A DNA stretch of 64,000 nt from Gracilariopsis chorda (lineage: Eukaryota; Rhodophyta; Florideophyceae; Gracilariales; Gracilariaceae), in contig NBIV01000174.1 in the NCBI GenBank assembly GCA_003194525.1, forward strand, positions 118,475 through 182,474, read 5' to 3'. The notes beneath the pieces were generated by a model. That model made no database searches. It saw only the letters and a program-made list of their open reading frames with translations, and was not told the origin of the DNA. Of this stretch, positions 20,349-30,068 are shown piece by piece. Positions within the stretch are counted from its first letter, which is position 1. Every line of letters starts with the position of its first letter. The position numbers were made by a program, and so were the translations under genes.

Positions 20349-21677
20349 ATGGCTCGAATCTGCCTTTGGTTTGGCGTATTGCTGGCGTCAGTTTCCGTAG
20401 CTCTTGCGGGAATGTACGGGAAACACGTTGTAGAGTTGACGCCTTCCAACTTTGACGAGCTAGTTATCAAATCCGCCGAAACATGGCTGGTGAAGTTTTA
20501 CGCCCCATGGTGTGGACATTGTAAATCCTCAGCTCCGGCATTCTCAAAGGCCGCGAAAAAGCTGCACGGCGTGGCTAGACTGGGCGTCGTCAACTGCGAC
20601 GATCACAAGGAATTAGCGCAGCGTTTCTCGATCCAAGGATTTCCGACACTCAAAGTTTTCAAGGGGGAAGGACAGCGTGCGCGAAGACCATCAGATTATA
20701 ACCAGGAGCGTTCGTCATCGGCGTTCATAGACCACATCAAATACATCATGCCCAGCTTTGTTGCAAGAGTTAAGCCTACGGGTTTGCAAGCATTCTTCAA
20801 GGATCTACCCGATCTTCCTCATGTACTTTTGTTCACGGACAAAAAGGCAACGTCACCGTTGTACAAAGGGCTTTCGGCGCGGTTCAAGGGGCGATTATCG
20901 TTTGGTGAAGTACGAAAATCAGAAGGGAAGGAGGTTACAGCTCAGTATTCGGTGAGCTCATACCCCACGCTTATGGCTTTCGAAGCCGGCCAGAGTGAGG
21001 CAAAATCTGCGCACTCGTATGAGGGAAAGATGGATCCAGACTCGCTGATAATGTTTTTCGAAGCGGTGGCTGGAAACAAGGTGAACGAAACGCGTGTTAT
21101 GGAGGGTGAAGAAGAGAATGGAGGCGAAACCGAACGGGTGTTTGCGCAACCGAAGGCATATTCTGGGGAAGTGTACAATATTGTGGGACGCAAACAGTTC
21201 GAGGAAGAATGCGACGCGCGGAAGGACGGACGGATGTGTGCCTTGGCGATACTGAACGGCGGAGACAAGAATGACATGTATGGCAAGTTGGGTGATATTG
21301 CTGAGAAGTATCAATACGACAACATGGCGTTCGCAGTGCTTGACGGAGAGGATGAAGGGGCGCGGTTATATTCGAAGGCGTTCGGAATTGAAGACGGGGA
21401 AGAAGGAATGGTAGTACTGCGAGCAAGGAAAAGAAAGTACACCAAGCTGGAGGCTGAGATTGGGACGAAAGCCATCAATGCGTTCTTGGATCGGATCGTT
21501 GGAGGGGATGCTCACTGGAAGCGACTAAGTGGGGAGCTACCGGAGTGGGAGGGCCCAGAAGAACAAGGGAATAAAACAGAAGAAACTGCGGAGGGCGAGT
21601 CAGAAGAGAGTGGGCAGTGTGGCACGGAACCTCCCAAAGATGGTGAGTCTTGCGGCGCTTCAAAGGACGAGTTGTAG
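20349..21677 (+). CDS. ER protein disulfide-isomerase-like protein with a KDEL signal
   Basis: The 442-residue protein begins with a signal peptide (about residues 1-20, hydrophobic, Ala-Leu-Ala end). One thioredoxin a-type domain has the redox motif Trp54-Cys-Gly-His-Cys58 and a cis-proline Gly-Phe-Pro-Thr. It is followed by thioredoxin-like domains without an active site. An acidic tail carries the ER retrieval signal Lys-Asp-Glu-Leu at the very end. It should assist disulfide formation and folding in the ER lumen. With a single CxxC it resembles the PDIA6/P5 group, where two are usual, so it is a reduced version. Two extra tail cysteines lie just before the retrieval signal. Confidence 0.88.
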   Translation: MARICLWFGVLLASVSVALAGMYGKHVVELTPSNFDELVIKSAETWLVKFYAPWCGHCKSSAPAFSKAAKKLHGVARLGVVNCDDHKELAQRFSIQGFPTLKVFKGEGQRARRPSDYNQERSSSAFIDHIKYIMPSFVARVKPTGLQAFFKDLPDLPHVLLFTDKKATSPLYKGLSARFKGRLSFGEVRKSEGKEVTAQYSVSSYPTLMAFEAGQSEAKSAHSYEGKMDPDSLIMFFEAVAGNKVNETRVMEGEEENGGETERVFAQPKAYSGEVYNIVGRKQFEEECDARKDGRMCALAILNGGDKNDMYGKLGDIAEKYQYDNMAFAVLDGEDEGARLYSKAFGIEDGEEGMVVLRARKRKYTKLEAEIGTKAINAFLDRIVGGDAHWKRLSGELPEWEGPEEQGNKTEETAEGESEESGQCGTEPPKDGESCGASKDEL

Positions 21678-21962
21678 ATGAGTACATACGAATGGATAGT
21701 CTAATTAAATGTGAAAAGGTCGCAATGCTGCCAAACAAGCATCAAGTTTCCTTGAAGTATGAGCAATATAACTGCAAAGAGACATAGATATGTGTATAGC
21801 ATTTAAATGTATCTTATCATGTTATCGTACCTAAAAGGGTCAGTGTCTTGAGAGCTGTCTTCAGCGCGTGCATCCTGCAGGCCCTACCCTTGGTACACTC
21901 TGTACATGTGAAGCGCGGAAGTCGTCGTCAGAACCCCAACAAAAGAAGCGTATACCGAGAAA

Positions 21963-22035
21963 TGCCGACTCTCAGGATCGAACTGAGGACCTCAAGAACT
22001 TCAGTCTTGCGCTCTCCCAACTGAGCTAAATCGGC
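21963..22035 (-). tRNA. tRNA-Phe (anticodon GAA)
   Basis: The reverse strand folds into a complete cloverleaf. The acceptor GCCGATT pairs with AGTCGGC (one G-T pair); the D stem is GCTC/GAGC; the anticodon stem CAAGA/TCTTG carries the loop CTGAAGT with anticodon GAA; the T arm is CTCAG-TTCGATC-CTGAG. The discriminator base is A at 21963. There is no intron. The A and B box promoter sequences are intact. Confidence 0.97.
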
Positions 22036-22291
22036 TTCTCTGTTGCATTGCCAACGTCGGCTACAGAAATAATATTTATATCACCGGAAACATACAGCAC
22101 GAAAAGCACCGCAATCATAACTCTATACGTTGCTTCCCGTACGTGCCAGTTGTTCACTCCATGCTCCACTCGATTCTCCTGTGACGTTTACGCTGGCGGG
22201 GCGAAAGGACATCGGCGCGACGGGAATGGTTTAAACCCGTCCGCCGTGGAGCCAAAGCTATCCGCACGCACGGCCATGCCCCTCTCCCTCC

Positions 22292-24169
22292 ATGTCTGCG
22301 CGCCCGCGCCCCTGCCGGCGCGTCTCAAAGCGCCGTCGCGTAGAACCCTTTCCCTCCGTCACCGCAGAGGGCTTCACGCGCGACGAACTCGACTCCGACG
22401 ATCCCGCCGAGCACGCTCCCCAACACGCGAAGCTGCACTCTTCCTTTGCCCATCTCTCAGATTCGCTTATTCCAGAAGAGCCCCATTTCGAGGTAGATGA
22501 CCTCGATTCCACAGACGACGATCACTTTCCCCCTAATCAAGCCGCTACTACCTTGGCAGAACCGCAGCCAATTGGTTTTGCAGATGTCCCTTTCGCATCT
22601 GAAGATGAGGAAGACGACCCTGACTTCGAGCTCAACCCTGCTTATGCCCTTCCTTCTCCACCCCCTTCTCCACCTCCGGGCCCCCTGCCATTCAACCTTG
22701 CTAGTTTCACTTCTGAAGATGAGGAAGATGACCCCGATTTTGACGCCTCAGGTGCAATCATACATCAACCGCAACCAGTTCAAGTCCAAGAAGTTCCTAA
22801 ATCGAGCGACAGCGGCCCGGTCACTCCGAGTCGTGATTTGACATACGCTCAGTTTCTACAAGCTTTGAATCCATCTATTGCAAGCTCACCTGTGCCTCCC
22901 GAGGCATTTAACCAGCTACTTGACGATGATGATGAATTTGACTACATGCGAGAAGCCGCCAACGTGCAAGACGATCCTCTAGAGTTTCGTAATGACCTTC
23001 TCGTTAGCAGAAGAGAAGTGGCCCAACTCTTGTCAGAACGCGACATTGCTTTACGCAGTCAGAGAAAACAACGTGCGAGACGTAGTGCTTCAGCTGCGAA
23101 ACCGCCCGCAGTTCCTTTATCGCTTCCTCAGAATCTTGTACCAGCTCATGCACCAATTGTGGCAGGAGGTCATGCGTGCGCTGCTGCACCCGCGCCAATG
23201 CCAATGCGATCACTACCCTTGCTTCCAGGCACTATAATGCCGCTGAACCCATTGTCAATATCACACTTTCAAGAGCAGTTTAAAGCGTTTGTACAGATAC
23301 TGGCTCATGTACATGCCAATGCGTCAAAGAGTTTCCGAATGAGTGACGATGGACAGAGTCATCAAGATACGAAGCAAACGTTGGACAGGTCGGAACGAAT
23401 GTTGAAGCGAGTTGTACTGAACAGACAGCTTTCAGCATCATATCATGACATGCTTGATAAGCACGTAATGCACATTTCACGCTTCTCTGATGAACTGGGT
23501 TATCGCGCTTTTGAGCAGTGTTTCAGAAAGGAAAATCGTAGAAAGTCTGCGTACGCCATTGACGGATTCGAAAGTATTGAGATGTTCATGAGCGACTGTC
23601 GAACATTGCCCGTTGAACAACTGCCTAGTGGCGCGGTGGCGCGTTTGGACATAGTTTGCCGCCCGCATCTTAAACAAGCTCTTTCGACGAGGAAGAGACA
23701 GTTTACTTTAACTGGAGCGCGAGAAGGATGGTTCACATGGACGGCCGAAGATGACAGACTTCTCGCATTAACGATTGCGAAATACGGACGAGAGGTGGGA
23801 GAATATGCAAAAGATTTGCTACCGCATAGGCTTGAAGGGGACTGTCAAGCACGGGTGAGACATCTGTCCTCTCGAAGATGCGCAGATAACGCAGTGAAGA
23901 GGCAGGTGATGCATATCAGCGCACCCCTTAATCAACAGGAAGTTGCACTAGTGCAGTACGGTTTGCAAAGCTTCGGAAGTCGAGTTGAAGATTGTGACGT
24001 TTGGAAACGTATTCAGAGGGAATTGTTACCTGGTAGACAATGGAGTTTGTTGCAGAAGCTGTGGCTTTGGAGAGAGACTAGGAAAAAGACGAAGGCACGG
24101 TATCGGGCGAAGGAAAGTGAGCGCAAGAGGGCTTTGCGGGATGCTCGGAAGAGTGCGACCGCGCAGTGA
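22292..24169 (+). CDS. GON4L-like SANT/Myb-domain nuclear protein
   Basis: The 625-residue protein starts at an ATG followed by a basic nuclear-localisation-like patch. It has two near-identical acidic blocks of the form Ser-Glu-Asp-Glu-Glu-Asp-Asp-Pro-Asp-Phe (near residues 108 and 143), separated by a Pro-rich spacer. A helical middle region follows. A SANT/Myb-like domain begins near residue 477 with regularly spaced Trp (Trp-Phe-Thr-Trp-Thr-Ala-Glu-Asp-Asp), and a second Trp-rich helical part lies near 560-600. The SEDEEDDPDF blocks with a C-terminal SANT domain are typical of GON-4-like/YY1AP transcriptional co-regulators. The C-terminus is highly basic. Confidence 0.65.
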   Translation: MSARPRPCRRVSKRRRVEPFPSVTAEGFTRDELDSDDPAEHAPQHAKLHSSFAHLSDSLIPEEPHFEVDDLDSTDDDHFPPNQAATTLAEPQPIGFADVPFASEDEEDDPDFELNPAYALPSPPPSPPPGPLPFNLASFTSEDEEDDPDFDASGAIIHQPQPVQVQEVPKSSDSGPVTPSRDLTYAQFLQALNPSIASSPVPPEAFNQLLDDDDEFDYMREAANVQDDPLEFRNDLLVSRREVAQLLSERDIALRSQRKQRARRSASAAKPPAVPLSLPQNLVPAHAPIVAGGHACAAAPAPMPMRSLPLLPGTIMPLNPLSISHFQEQFKAFVQILAHVHANASKSFRMSDDGQSHQDTKQTLDRSERMLKRVVLNRQLSASYHDMLDKHVMHISRFSDELGYRAFEQCFRKENRRKSAYAIDGFESIEMFMSDCRTLPVEQLPSGAVARLDIVCRPHLKQALSTRKRQFTLTGAREGWFTWTAEDDRLLALTIAKYGREVGEYAKDLLPHRLEGDCQARVRHLSSRRCADNAVKRQVMHISAPLNQQEVALVQYGLQSFGSRVEDCDVWKRIQRELLPGRQWSLLQKLWLWRETRKKTKARYRAKESERKRALRDARKSATAQ

Positions 24170-24721
24170 ACTGGCTGATGGATGATTTTCGTACTCATCG
24201 GATTACGGGGCAGGAGAAGGGGCAAATCTGGTCCCGAGCCGTAGGCGAGGTAGCAGTTTTCCCTTCGAGTGACCCGTACTTGCACGAGTTGCTCGATGTA
24301 ACGTGGTTATCGCACTGTTGCCCGACGTGTAGCCCGTCAACCGCAAGGCAGGAATGCTTGTCAGGGCCTGAGAAGTGAATAAGAGAAAATGATATCGAAT
24401 TCAAAGGACCGATAGCGTATTCAACGTTGCCCCGAATGAAGTCAACACTGATTGAGTGTGATTACAATGGACCGTTGAGCAATCCTCACTCGTACTGCGC
24501 GATAAGAATGGCAAATTGAGAACAGTTTGACAATGGGGGGAAATATTTGAAGTGTGACGCCTACTGTCCGCCACAAATAGCGTGGTGGGATTGACGAGCG
24601 TTTGCTGAGTGGGAGGTTTCCATCTCAGTTTGAGATTGTGCGAGATAGAACCGTTTTTAGGACTTGTAAGACGAGTGTTGAGACGCGTTGGAGGAAGTGC
24701 GACTAAAGGTATCGAAAAGCA
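24170..24721. other. Intergenic region, nothing recognised
   Basis: About 550 bp between two co-oriented genes. No domain, RNA gene or repeat was seen. Confidence 0.4.
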
Positions 24722-25165
24722 ATGGATGCAGGCGGCTTGAACTTCGTGCCAGTACAGGCAATAACACTGGCCGGGAGTAGTGGCCCAACTTTACCACGCG
24801 TGTGCGAAAAGGCAGTGAAACGCACGCTAACCCAGCGAAAAACGCTCGGCACTGCAGCGCGCATGTGCGAGGAAACAGCAAGCTGTATACGATGCGGAAA
24901 GAGGTTCAGGCCTTCGGAAAACAAGGCTGGGAGCTGCTTGTTCCACGGAGATATTGTTGGAAACATTACGGAGTATACTTTGTACGAGGATCATCACTTT
25001 GACGACCCTGCGTTGGATAATGTGAAGGGAGCGCGATATGGACGACGATGGGCGTGTTGCCAGGATACTGATGCTGATGCTCCCCCCTGTAAGAGCGGGG
25101 TTCATGTCACTTTTGACAGCGATGCGGCGCGTTGGGCTGACGGCATTTCGTTTGTGGTCAAGTAA
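24722..25165 (+). CDS. Small Cys/His-rich zinc-binding protein, CHORD-like pattern
   Basis: The 147-residue protein carries a zinc-binding pattern: Cys55-x2-Cys58, Cys72-x2-His75, Trp-x-Cys112-Cys113, then Cys123-x4-His128. The order C..C, C..H, WxCC, C....H resembles CHORD and related zinc modules, which act as chaperone or signalling adaptors. I cannot assign a family with certainty. The N-terminal 50 residues have no recognisable feature. It could be wholly cytosolic. It is a single exon between the GON4L-like and bL17 genes, same strand. Confidence 0.5.
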   Translation: MDAGGLNFVPVQAITLAGSSGPTLPRVCEKAVKRTLTQRKTLGTAARMCEETASCIRCGKRFRPSENKAGSCLFHGDIVGNITEYTLYEDHHFDDPALDNVKGARYGRRWACCQDTDADAPPCKSGVHVTFDSDAARWADGISFVVK

Positions 25166-25414
25166 CTTGGAATACCTTCGGTAGATGAAGTTTGCTGAAC
25201 TGCGGCTTTCGGTAGCGTGCCGGCGGCAGGGCGCGAAACGGGAGGGGGGGCATGAACGTGTGCACGTGTGGCGCGCACATTGGACAGCTGAACGAGACGG
25301 CATGCGTTTGCTGCGTTGTGGCAGCTCACAGCTCGTTTGAGCACAGCTGCAGCAGCGGCGGACGCCCGTGAGCGCAGCTGCAGGCGTTTAAAAACGCACA
25401 CGCGGCAACCTGCA

Positions 25415-26029
25415 ATGTCATTGCGATCTCCATTCGCGCCTGCCAATTTGGCCACCTGCCCCCATCGCGCTCCCGCCCCCGCCTCCGCCGCGCAGCCAGT
25501 CGAAATGAACCGTCCTGCATTTTCCCCCTCCGCGCCTCTGCTCCCTTCTTCCTCGCCAATCCGCGCCCATACATGCCTCGCTGCGCCTCCTTTCTTCCTC
25601 GGCGCGCGCGTGGCCGCCAACAGGACGCCGTCCACGCGTCATGCCACGCTTCCCACAGCGCCGGCGCAAATCGTCGCCATTCGACATGGAAAGAGAGTGC
25701 CCAAATTGAACAAGCCCGCCGACCAACGTAAGGCTCTTCTGCGCGCGCTCACCACCGAATTAATCCGCCACGGTCGAATCAAGACCACTCATGCGCGCGC
25801 ACAGGCGGTGCGCAAGCATGCAGATCACATGATCACTCTGGCAAAGAACGGCTCCTTGCATGCTAGACGACAGGCTCTGGGTTATATCTACGACAAACAG
25901 TTGGTGCATGCCCTGTTTGAACAGGCGCCGGAAAGGTATGCGGATCGTAATGGTGGCTATACTAGGGTGTTGCGTACTATGCCGAGAAGGGGCGATAATG
26001 CTCCTATGGGTATTATTGAGCTTGTGTAG
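25415..26029 (+). CDS. Ribosomal protein bL17, probably plastid
   Basis: The C-terminal 116 residues form a complete bacterial-type bL17: an Arg-His-Gly-Lys-Arg-Val-Pro start near residue 88, then Asp-Gln-Arg-Lys-Ala-Leu-Leu-Arg, and a Gly-Gly-Tyr-Thr-Arg-Val close. It is closest in style to cyanobacterial sequences. About 87 residues rich in Ser, Pro, Ala and Arg precede it and look like a plastid transit peptide. The ATG at 25415 opens this leader; the frame is open upstream to 25316 but without an upstream ATG. The protein belongs to the large subunit near the exit tunnel. A mitochondrial destination cannot be excluded. Confidence 0.85.
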   Translation: MSLRSPFAPANLATCPHRAPAPASAAQPVEMNRPAFSPSAPLLPSSSPIRAHTCLAAPPFFLGARVAANRTPSTRHATLPTAPAQIVAIRHGKRVPKLNKPADQRKALLRALTTELIRHGRIKTTHARAQAVRKHADHMITLAKNGSLHARRQALGYIYDKQLVHALFEQAPERYADRNGGYTRVLRTMPRRGDNAPMGIIELV

Positions 26030-26418
26030 AGATGCTGTGCTCCCACCGTTACCTGCTTTTTCCTTGTAAACGAATGGTGTATTAAGGGGACGACCGCTAC
26101 TTCCATACTCCCTTTGTTTGCAGTTTTGTTTTCACGCACGACTGTGTGCGCTTCTGCCTTTGATCGCTTGATTGTTTCGTTTCACTCCGTGACGGCATCT
26201 GTCGACTATCGCGCTACGGAAATTGTCAAACCTCGTGGCTCTAGAACTCACCCACGTCTTGTTTGCTTCATTCTGTGTCAGAGAAATCATACGTAAAAAA
26301 TAATCGTTTTTGTAGGAGCGCAAAGCGTCCCTCTGTCACGATACGTGAATCGGTCATCCTTTCAGCGAGCGCTTGCTTCTATAACAATTGAACGCCGTCT
26401 CCTTCGTTCGACGCATAC
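26030..26418. other. Intergenic region upstream of SDHAF3
   Basis: About 390 bp between two co-oriented genes, presumably the 3' end of bL17 and the SDHAF3 promoter. Nothing else recognised. Confidence 0.4.
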
Positions 26419-26963
26419 ATGTCTGCGCGTCATCGTTTATCATTGTACAGGCGAATCTTGCGTCTACATCGACTCAAGCTTCCGGATTTGCAACGATCAG
26501 TTGGCGACCAAGTACGTCACCGACCGCTCCCTTCTCATCATCATCATCATCACGGAACAGTGCTTGTCAACAATCTGACCATTCTTCGCCCCAAATACTC
26601 CAACCATGTGTGCAGTACGTTCGTCAGGAATTTCGCGCTCATCGGGATGTCAAGCCAGAACAGGAGAAACAATTTCTTCACCAATGGGAAGATTACGCCG
26701 CTCATCTTTCCCTGGAAGCCGTAAGGACCACCCACTTTTTCTCATTCTTTACCCTTTGAGGAGTACTAATTCTATCCTCATTTACTTTGCTTCTGTGTTA
26801 CGTGCAGGATTTCTTCGGTTTAGGGCGTGATCTATCCAAAGCTGATGTAGAAAGTCTATCAGATGACCAGAAAGCGCAACTTCAAAGATTACAGTCATCG
26901 GCAGCCAGCATAGGAATCCAAGAGAAGGCCGAAGCGGGCGACAACCCCTACGAAAAGCAATAA
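26419..26963 (+). CDS. SDHAF3: Succinate dehydrogenase assembly factor 3 (Acn9), three exons
   Basis: Joining 26419-26511, 26616-26720 and 26808-26963 gives a 117-residue LYR-type protein of the family's usual length. Exon 1 carries the Leu-Tyr-Arg-Arg-Ile-Leu motif and Leu-Pro-x-Asp/Leu-Gln. Exon 2 continues Tyr-Val-Arg-x-Glu-Phe-Arg-x-His and Phe-Leu-x-x-Trp-Glu-x-Tyr. Exon 3 holds the Leu-Ser..Gln-Leu-x-x-Leu tail. Both introns (26512-26615 and 26721-26807) are GT-AG, start GTACGT and GTAAGG and fall between codons; the second has a TACTAAT branch-point-like word at 26764. The product helps mature the iron-sulfur subunit of complex II in mitochondria. The stop lies 75 bp from the convergent SAE1 stop. 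Confidence 0.88.
26512..26615 (+). other. Intron 1 of SDHAF3
   Basis: Phase-0 intron of 104 nt with donor GTACGT and acceptor TGTGCAG. It contains a short ATC/CAT repeat. Confidence 0.85.
26721..26807 (+). other. Intron 2 of SDHAF3
   Basis: Phase-0 intron of 87 nt with donor GTAAGG, branch-like TACTAAT at 26764-26770 and acceptor CGTGCAG. Confidence 0.85.
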
Positions 26964-27038
26964 AAAATGCTCTGCTAATCAGCACGGGCACATCTCGTCA
27001 GGACAAGAAGCTAACATCAGCCAGCCGTCTTTTACTCG

Positions 27039-28178
27039 TTATCCAGGCGGTCCAACGCGCTCTACGGATCCTGCACTTGTTTCAGCGTTGAAGAAGAACA
27101 GGTTGTTCAGCGGTTCGCCCTTACCAGATACTATCTTTATCACCTCTCTTCCCCACATCCCACCTACAATGGCACACACCGGCCCTAATATTGCGCTTGC
27201 TGTGTTCGCAACACGCTCAATGAGCTTGGTATTTGTCCGTTTGCTTTTCTTGCTTTCGCTTAATTCTGCATACAACTCTGTCATCAGTTTCACGTCTGTT
27301 TCGTCAGCTGATGGCAAACGACTGTGACGACTTGCAAATTCTTGTAATGTGTAGGCTACATGCCATCCAAACGCACTCCGAGCTGTCTCACGGCCCCAGT
27401 TGGCATCAAGGGCTGCTTTGTAAGAACAGTATGATGCGGTTTTCATTGAAACTGAAGCTGAATCATGAGGACCAGATACGTTTGATTCGGACTTTTGGTA
27501 GCTGTACTCATCTCCCAGATCCAGAAACACCCATCCAATTACGCCGGCCACACGTCCCGCAAGAAAAGGTACTTCTGCAGCCCGACAAGCTTCCGTCATC
27601 AACAGTTCTTCCTTTCTTGACATTCCAATAGCGCATACAACTGAGAACTGCTTCACAACTTCCAAGCAAGGCTTCTCAATGACCTGTACGTTCACCAGAG
27701 GATTCATTTCCTTGAGGCTCTGAACAATCGCAGGTACGCTATCTCCCAGAAAGCTTCTTGGGGCTTTCTTGTACTTGTCATCGTATTCCACCAGTCCTAG
27801 ACGCATGACTCCAGCGAGTAGTACATTCTTGGCCAGTTCTTGTGCTGTTAAGCTGCAAACGTCACCTGCCAGAAGCACGGAGGACGAAGCCAGTTTCCGT
27901 TGCGCTTCAAGGCCCCACAATCGTATTTGGCGATCGTACAAGGCTGCTTCTTCGCCTGTCAGCTCCCTCGGGGCTGTCACAGGTGGCTGCCCATCTGGAC
28001 GGTCTTCTTGCGCAGGCATAGTTGAGGTCTTGTGATTGAGAAATAAAGCCTTAGGCTGCAGATTCCCGGGAGGTAGTAGACGAATTGGGAGGAGCGGCGC
28101 TTTTGATACACGGTTGGGATCAAGCCCGCGTACCGCATAGACGAACTGCTGTTCCTTCCCTACGAAAGGCATTGCCAT
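27039..28178 (-). CDS. SAE1: SUMO-activating enzyme subunit 1 (Aos1)
   Basis: The protein is the non-catalytic, adenylation-supporting half of the SUMO E1 heterodimer. A ThiF/E1-like fold starts with Tyr-Asp-Arg-Gln-Ile-Arg-Leu-Trp-Gly near residue 81. It continues with a Rossmann-type Leu-Leu-Ala-Gly-Asp stretch. It ends with the E1-repeat Val-Gly-Gly-x-x-x-x-Glu-Val-Ile-Lys block and a Phe-Phe-x-Phe close. It lacks a catalytic cysteine domain, as expected for Aos1. The first ATG (28178) gives 379 residues; an ATG at 28019 gives 326 and fits the usual family N-terminus better. The extra 53 residues might be leader or not translated. Confidence 0.87.
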   Translation of the reverse strand: MAMPFVGKEQQFVYAVRGLDPNRVSKAPLLPIRLLPPGNLQPKALFLNHKTSTMPAQEDRPDGQPPVTAPRELTGEEAALYDRQIRLWGLEAQRKLASSSVLLAGDVCSLTAQELAKNVLLAGVMRLGLVEYDDKYKKAPRSFLGDSVPAIVQSLKEMNPLVNVQVIEKPCLEVVKQFSVVCAIGMSRKEELLMTEACRAAEVPFLAGRVAGVIGWVFLDLGDEYSYQKSESNVSGPHDSASVSMKTASYCSYKAALDANWGRETARSAFGWHVAYTLQEFASRHSRLPSADETDVKLMTELYAELSESKKSKRTNTKLIERVANTASAILGPVCAIVGGMWGREVIKIVSGKGEPLNNLFFFNAETSAGSVERVGPPG

Positions 28179-29062
28179 GAGAATTCATATTTTGTTTAAA
28201 AAAATCGAGAGTTGTGGTTATTGGAGACCAAGTCTGAACCCTTCTCTGCAATGCTGCCCAACTCTCACAACGCAATCGTTTCTATCAAAGCTTCAACAAC
28301 GTTGTGAGTGTTTAGCAGATTGGCCTCGACAGCTTGTTTTCTATTCAAACATAGGCTAGTAATGGATCAACGAGGGTGTAAACATTTATCACAGATTCAA
28401 CCGCAATGCTCAAGGAGAACGTAATCTCCCACGTGCCATCATTGCTTGGGACTGGGTTACCCGAAAAGCTAATCACCGCCTCCATGGAGGGAGCACGAGT
28501 TGCTGCGCTTGCTGTATATTGCTTTGAAGGATGCAATCGATACCGATTTGTAATGCGTACTGAAAAAGAAGTCCTAATCAGGCCCGGGTCCGAGGTTCGC
28601 TTAGCTACTACTTCCAAAGCGGCGGTGACGCGATTCCACTGGAGGAGTCCGGTTGCCATATGCTATCATTGAAAATCGCTTCTGGCGGTCCAGCTACCTC
28701 AACGGTGTCGGGCTGGGCATCAAACATACGTTGGCGCCTGGTACCTGCGTCTGTGGATGGAACCCAAGAATCGGCACTTCATGGGAATGCTGCTGAATGT
28801 GAGACAAGACAAATGATCATCACCCGAATGGTTGGGGCAAACATTTCCAACTTGAGATCTCTGTTCATGGCTTTTTTTTCCCGGCTATGTGCAGCATGCT
28901 CGTTCAATTTGCTCCGCTGTCAGTTGGACTCAGGATGAAAGTCCCAACAGAGAATATCGGCAAGTCGCAACTTCACGCACCGATTGTTACATACTGAGCG
29001 CATGCGTGCATTCAAGACTGGCGATTGCAATTGCGGCACGCTCCTGCGCATAGTAAACGGCA
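28179..29062. other. Intergenic region, uncertain coding potential on the minus strand
   Basis: Open frames of about 90-105 codons exist on both strands (for example 28345-28659 minus). Neighbouring minus-strand frames up to about 28880 read like protein for short spans but are broken by stops. No domain is recognisable. A decayed or intron-containing minus-strand gene is possible, but I cannot support one. Confidence 0.3.
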
Positions 29063-29749
29063 TCAAGGAGCATCATCATTAGTAGTGTTTTGCATGTTAT
29101 CCAAAACCGTTGTCAATCTGCGTGCACCAGCAGCTTCTAAAACATTCAGCAACCCTCTGCCACGTCCTTCCAATGCATCAATAAGAGCTGGTCTCCGTCC
29201 CAAAACGGCAGCGAATCGTGCCCATTCCGCCAGTTCTCCCTCACTATTCAAAACAGTTTCCCAAGTACGAGCCGTAATAATGCCCTTTCCAAACTTGCCA
29301 CCTATCAACACACCGCCATCAATCTGATCAGTCGCCCGTTTCACGACGCAAACCACGTCATCAATGCGATCGCCGTACACAACGGCACAAGGCCCACTGC
29401 GGAACAATTCGGACAGTCCTTTATATTGGGTGCGAAGTGCGCCTTCTCTGGCGGCTCTTGGAATTGCGAATCGGGCGTTCACGTGGGGGGATTGACTGTT
29501 CTGTTGGAGGATTCTGTGTTTCATGTTTGTTCGACCCCATGCCCTGCCGCCAGTGATTTGAACCACGGCTAAGTAGGGGTTCTTGTTGATTATGTTGGTC
29601 CAGGTTCGGACCTCGAACTCGCGTCGCAGTGCGTGCACCTGGAGAGTCATGTTGCGTGCATGGAATGGACTGATGTAGAAACTGTTGACCGCTTCAAGCG
29701 GATAAGGTGATGAAGATGTGGCGATGGATCTGAGAGATGCGTAGCGCAT
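29063..29749 (-). CDS. Probable mitochondrial ribosomal protein uL10
   Basis: The 228-residue protein starts at the ATG at 29749; the frame is open further upstream but without an ATG. A mitochondrial-type leader of about 30 residues rich in Ser, Arg and Tyr is followed by a helical N-terminus. The uL10 core has Phe-Arg-Ser-Gly-Pro-Cys-Ala-Val-Val-Tyr-Gly, a later Val-Leu-Ile-Gly-Gly-Lys-Phe, and a C-terminal helix ending Leu-Asn-Val-Leu-Glu-Ala-Ala. uL10 forms the base of the ribosomal stalk. Identity rests on overall pattern rather than a sharp motif. It diverges from the Dim1 gene. Confidence 0.6.
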   Translation of the reverse strand: MRYASLRSIATSSSPYPLEAVNSFYISPFHARNMTLQVHALRREFEVRTWTNIINKNPYLAVVQITGGRAWGRTNMKHRILQQNSQSPHVNARFAIPRAAREGALRTQYKGLSELFRSGPCAVVYGDRIDDVVCVVKRATDQIDGGVLIGGKFGKGIITARTWETVLNSEGELAEWARFAAVLGRRPALIDALEGRGRGLLNVLEAAGARRLTTVLDNMQNTTNDDAP

Positions 29750-30068
29750 GGCAGGGACATTGATCGGCGAGGTGGTTTGACGGATGGGTGCGACGCAAGT
29801 TTCGTGTATGAAGGGCCATTTTTCCGTTGATTTTGCTGCCGTGAATGCGCGGATCAAACGCAAAAGCAAACCGCAAGATCTACAAAGGTATGATACGTGC
29901 CATTATCTTAACGAAACAGCACAACCGCGGTGCATGCATACTTCTCTCTTCATGCATGTGAAAGGGTTCGAACTTCCATCGTACTCCAGTTGACTCCATA
30001 CCGAACAAGGGTAAATACAGCGTTGTACTCTTCTTTCAGTTTTCCAAACGCACTGCTAAGAACAAGAA
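29750..30068. other. Bidirectional promoter region, uL10m and Dim1
   Basis: About 320 bp separate the two divergent starts. No TATA box or repeat stands out. Confidence 0.45.
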
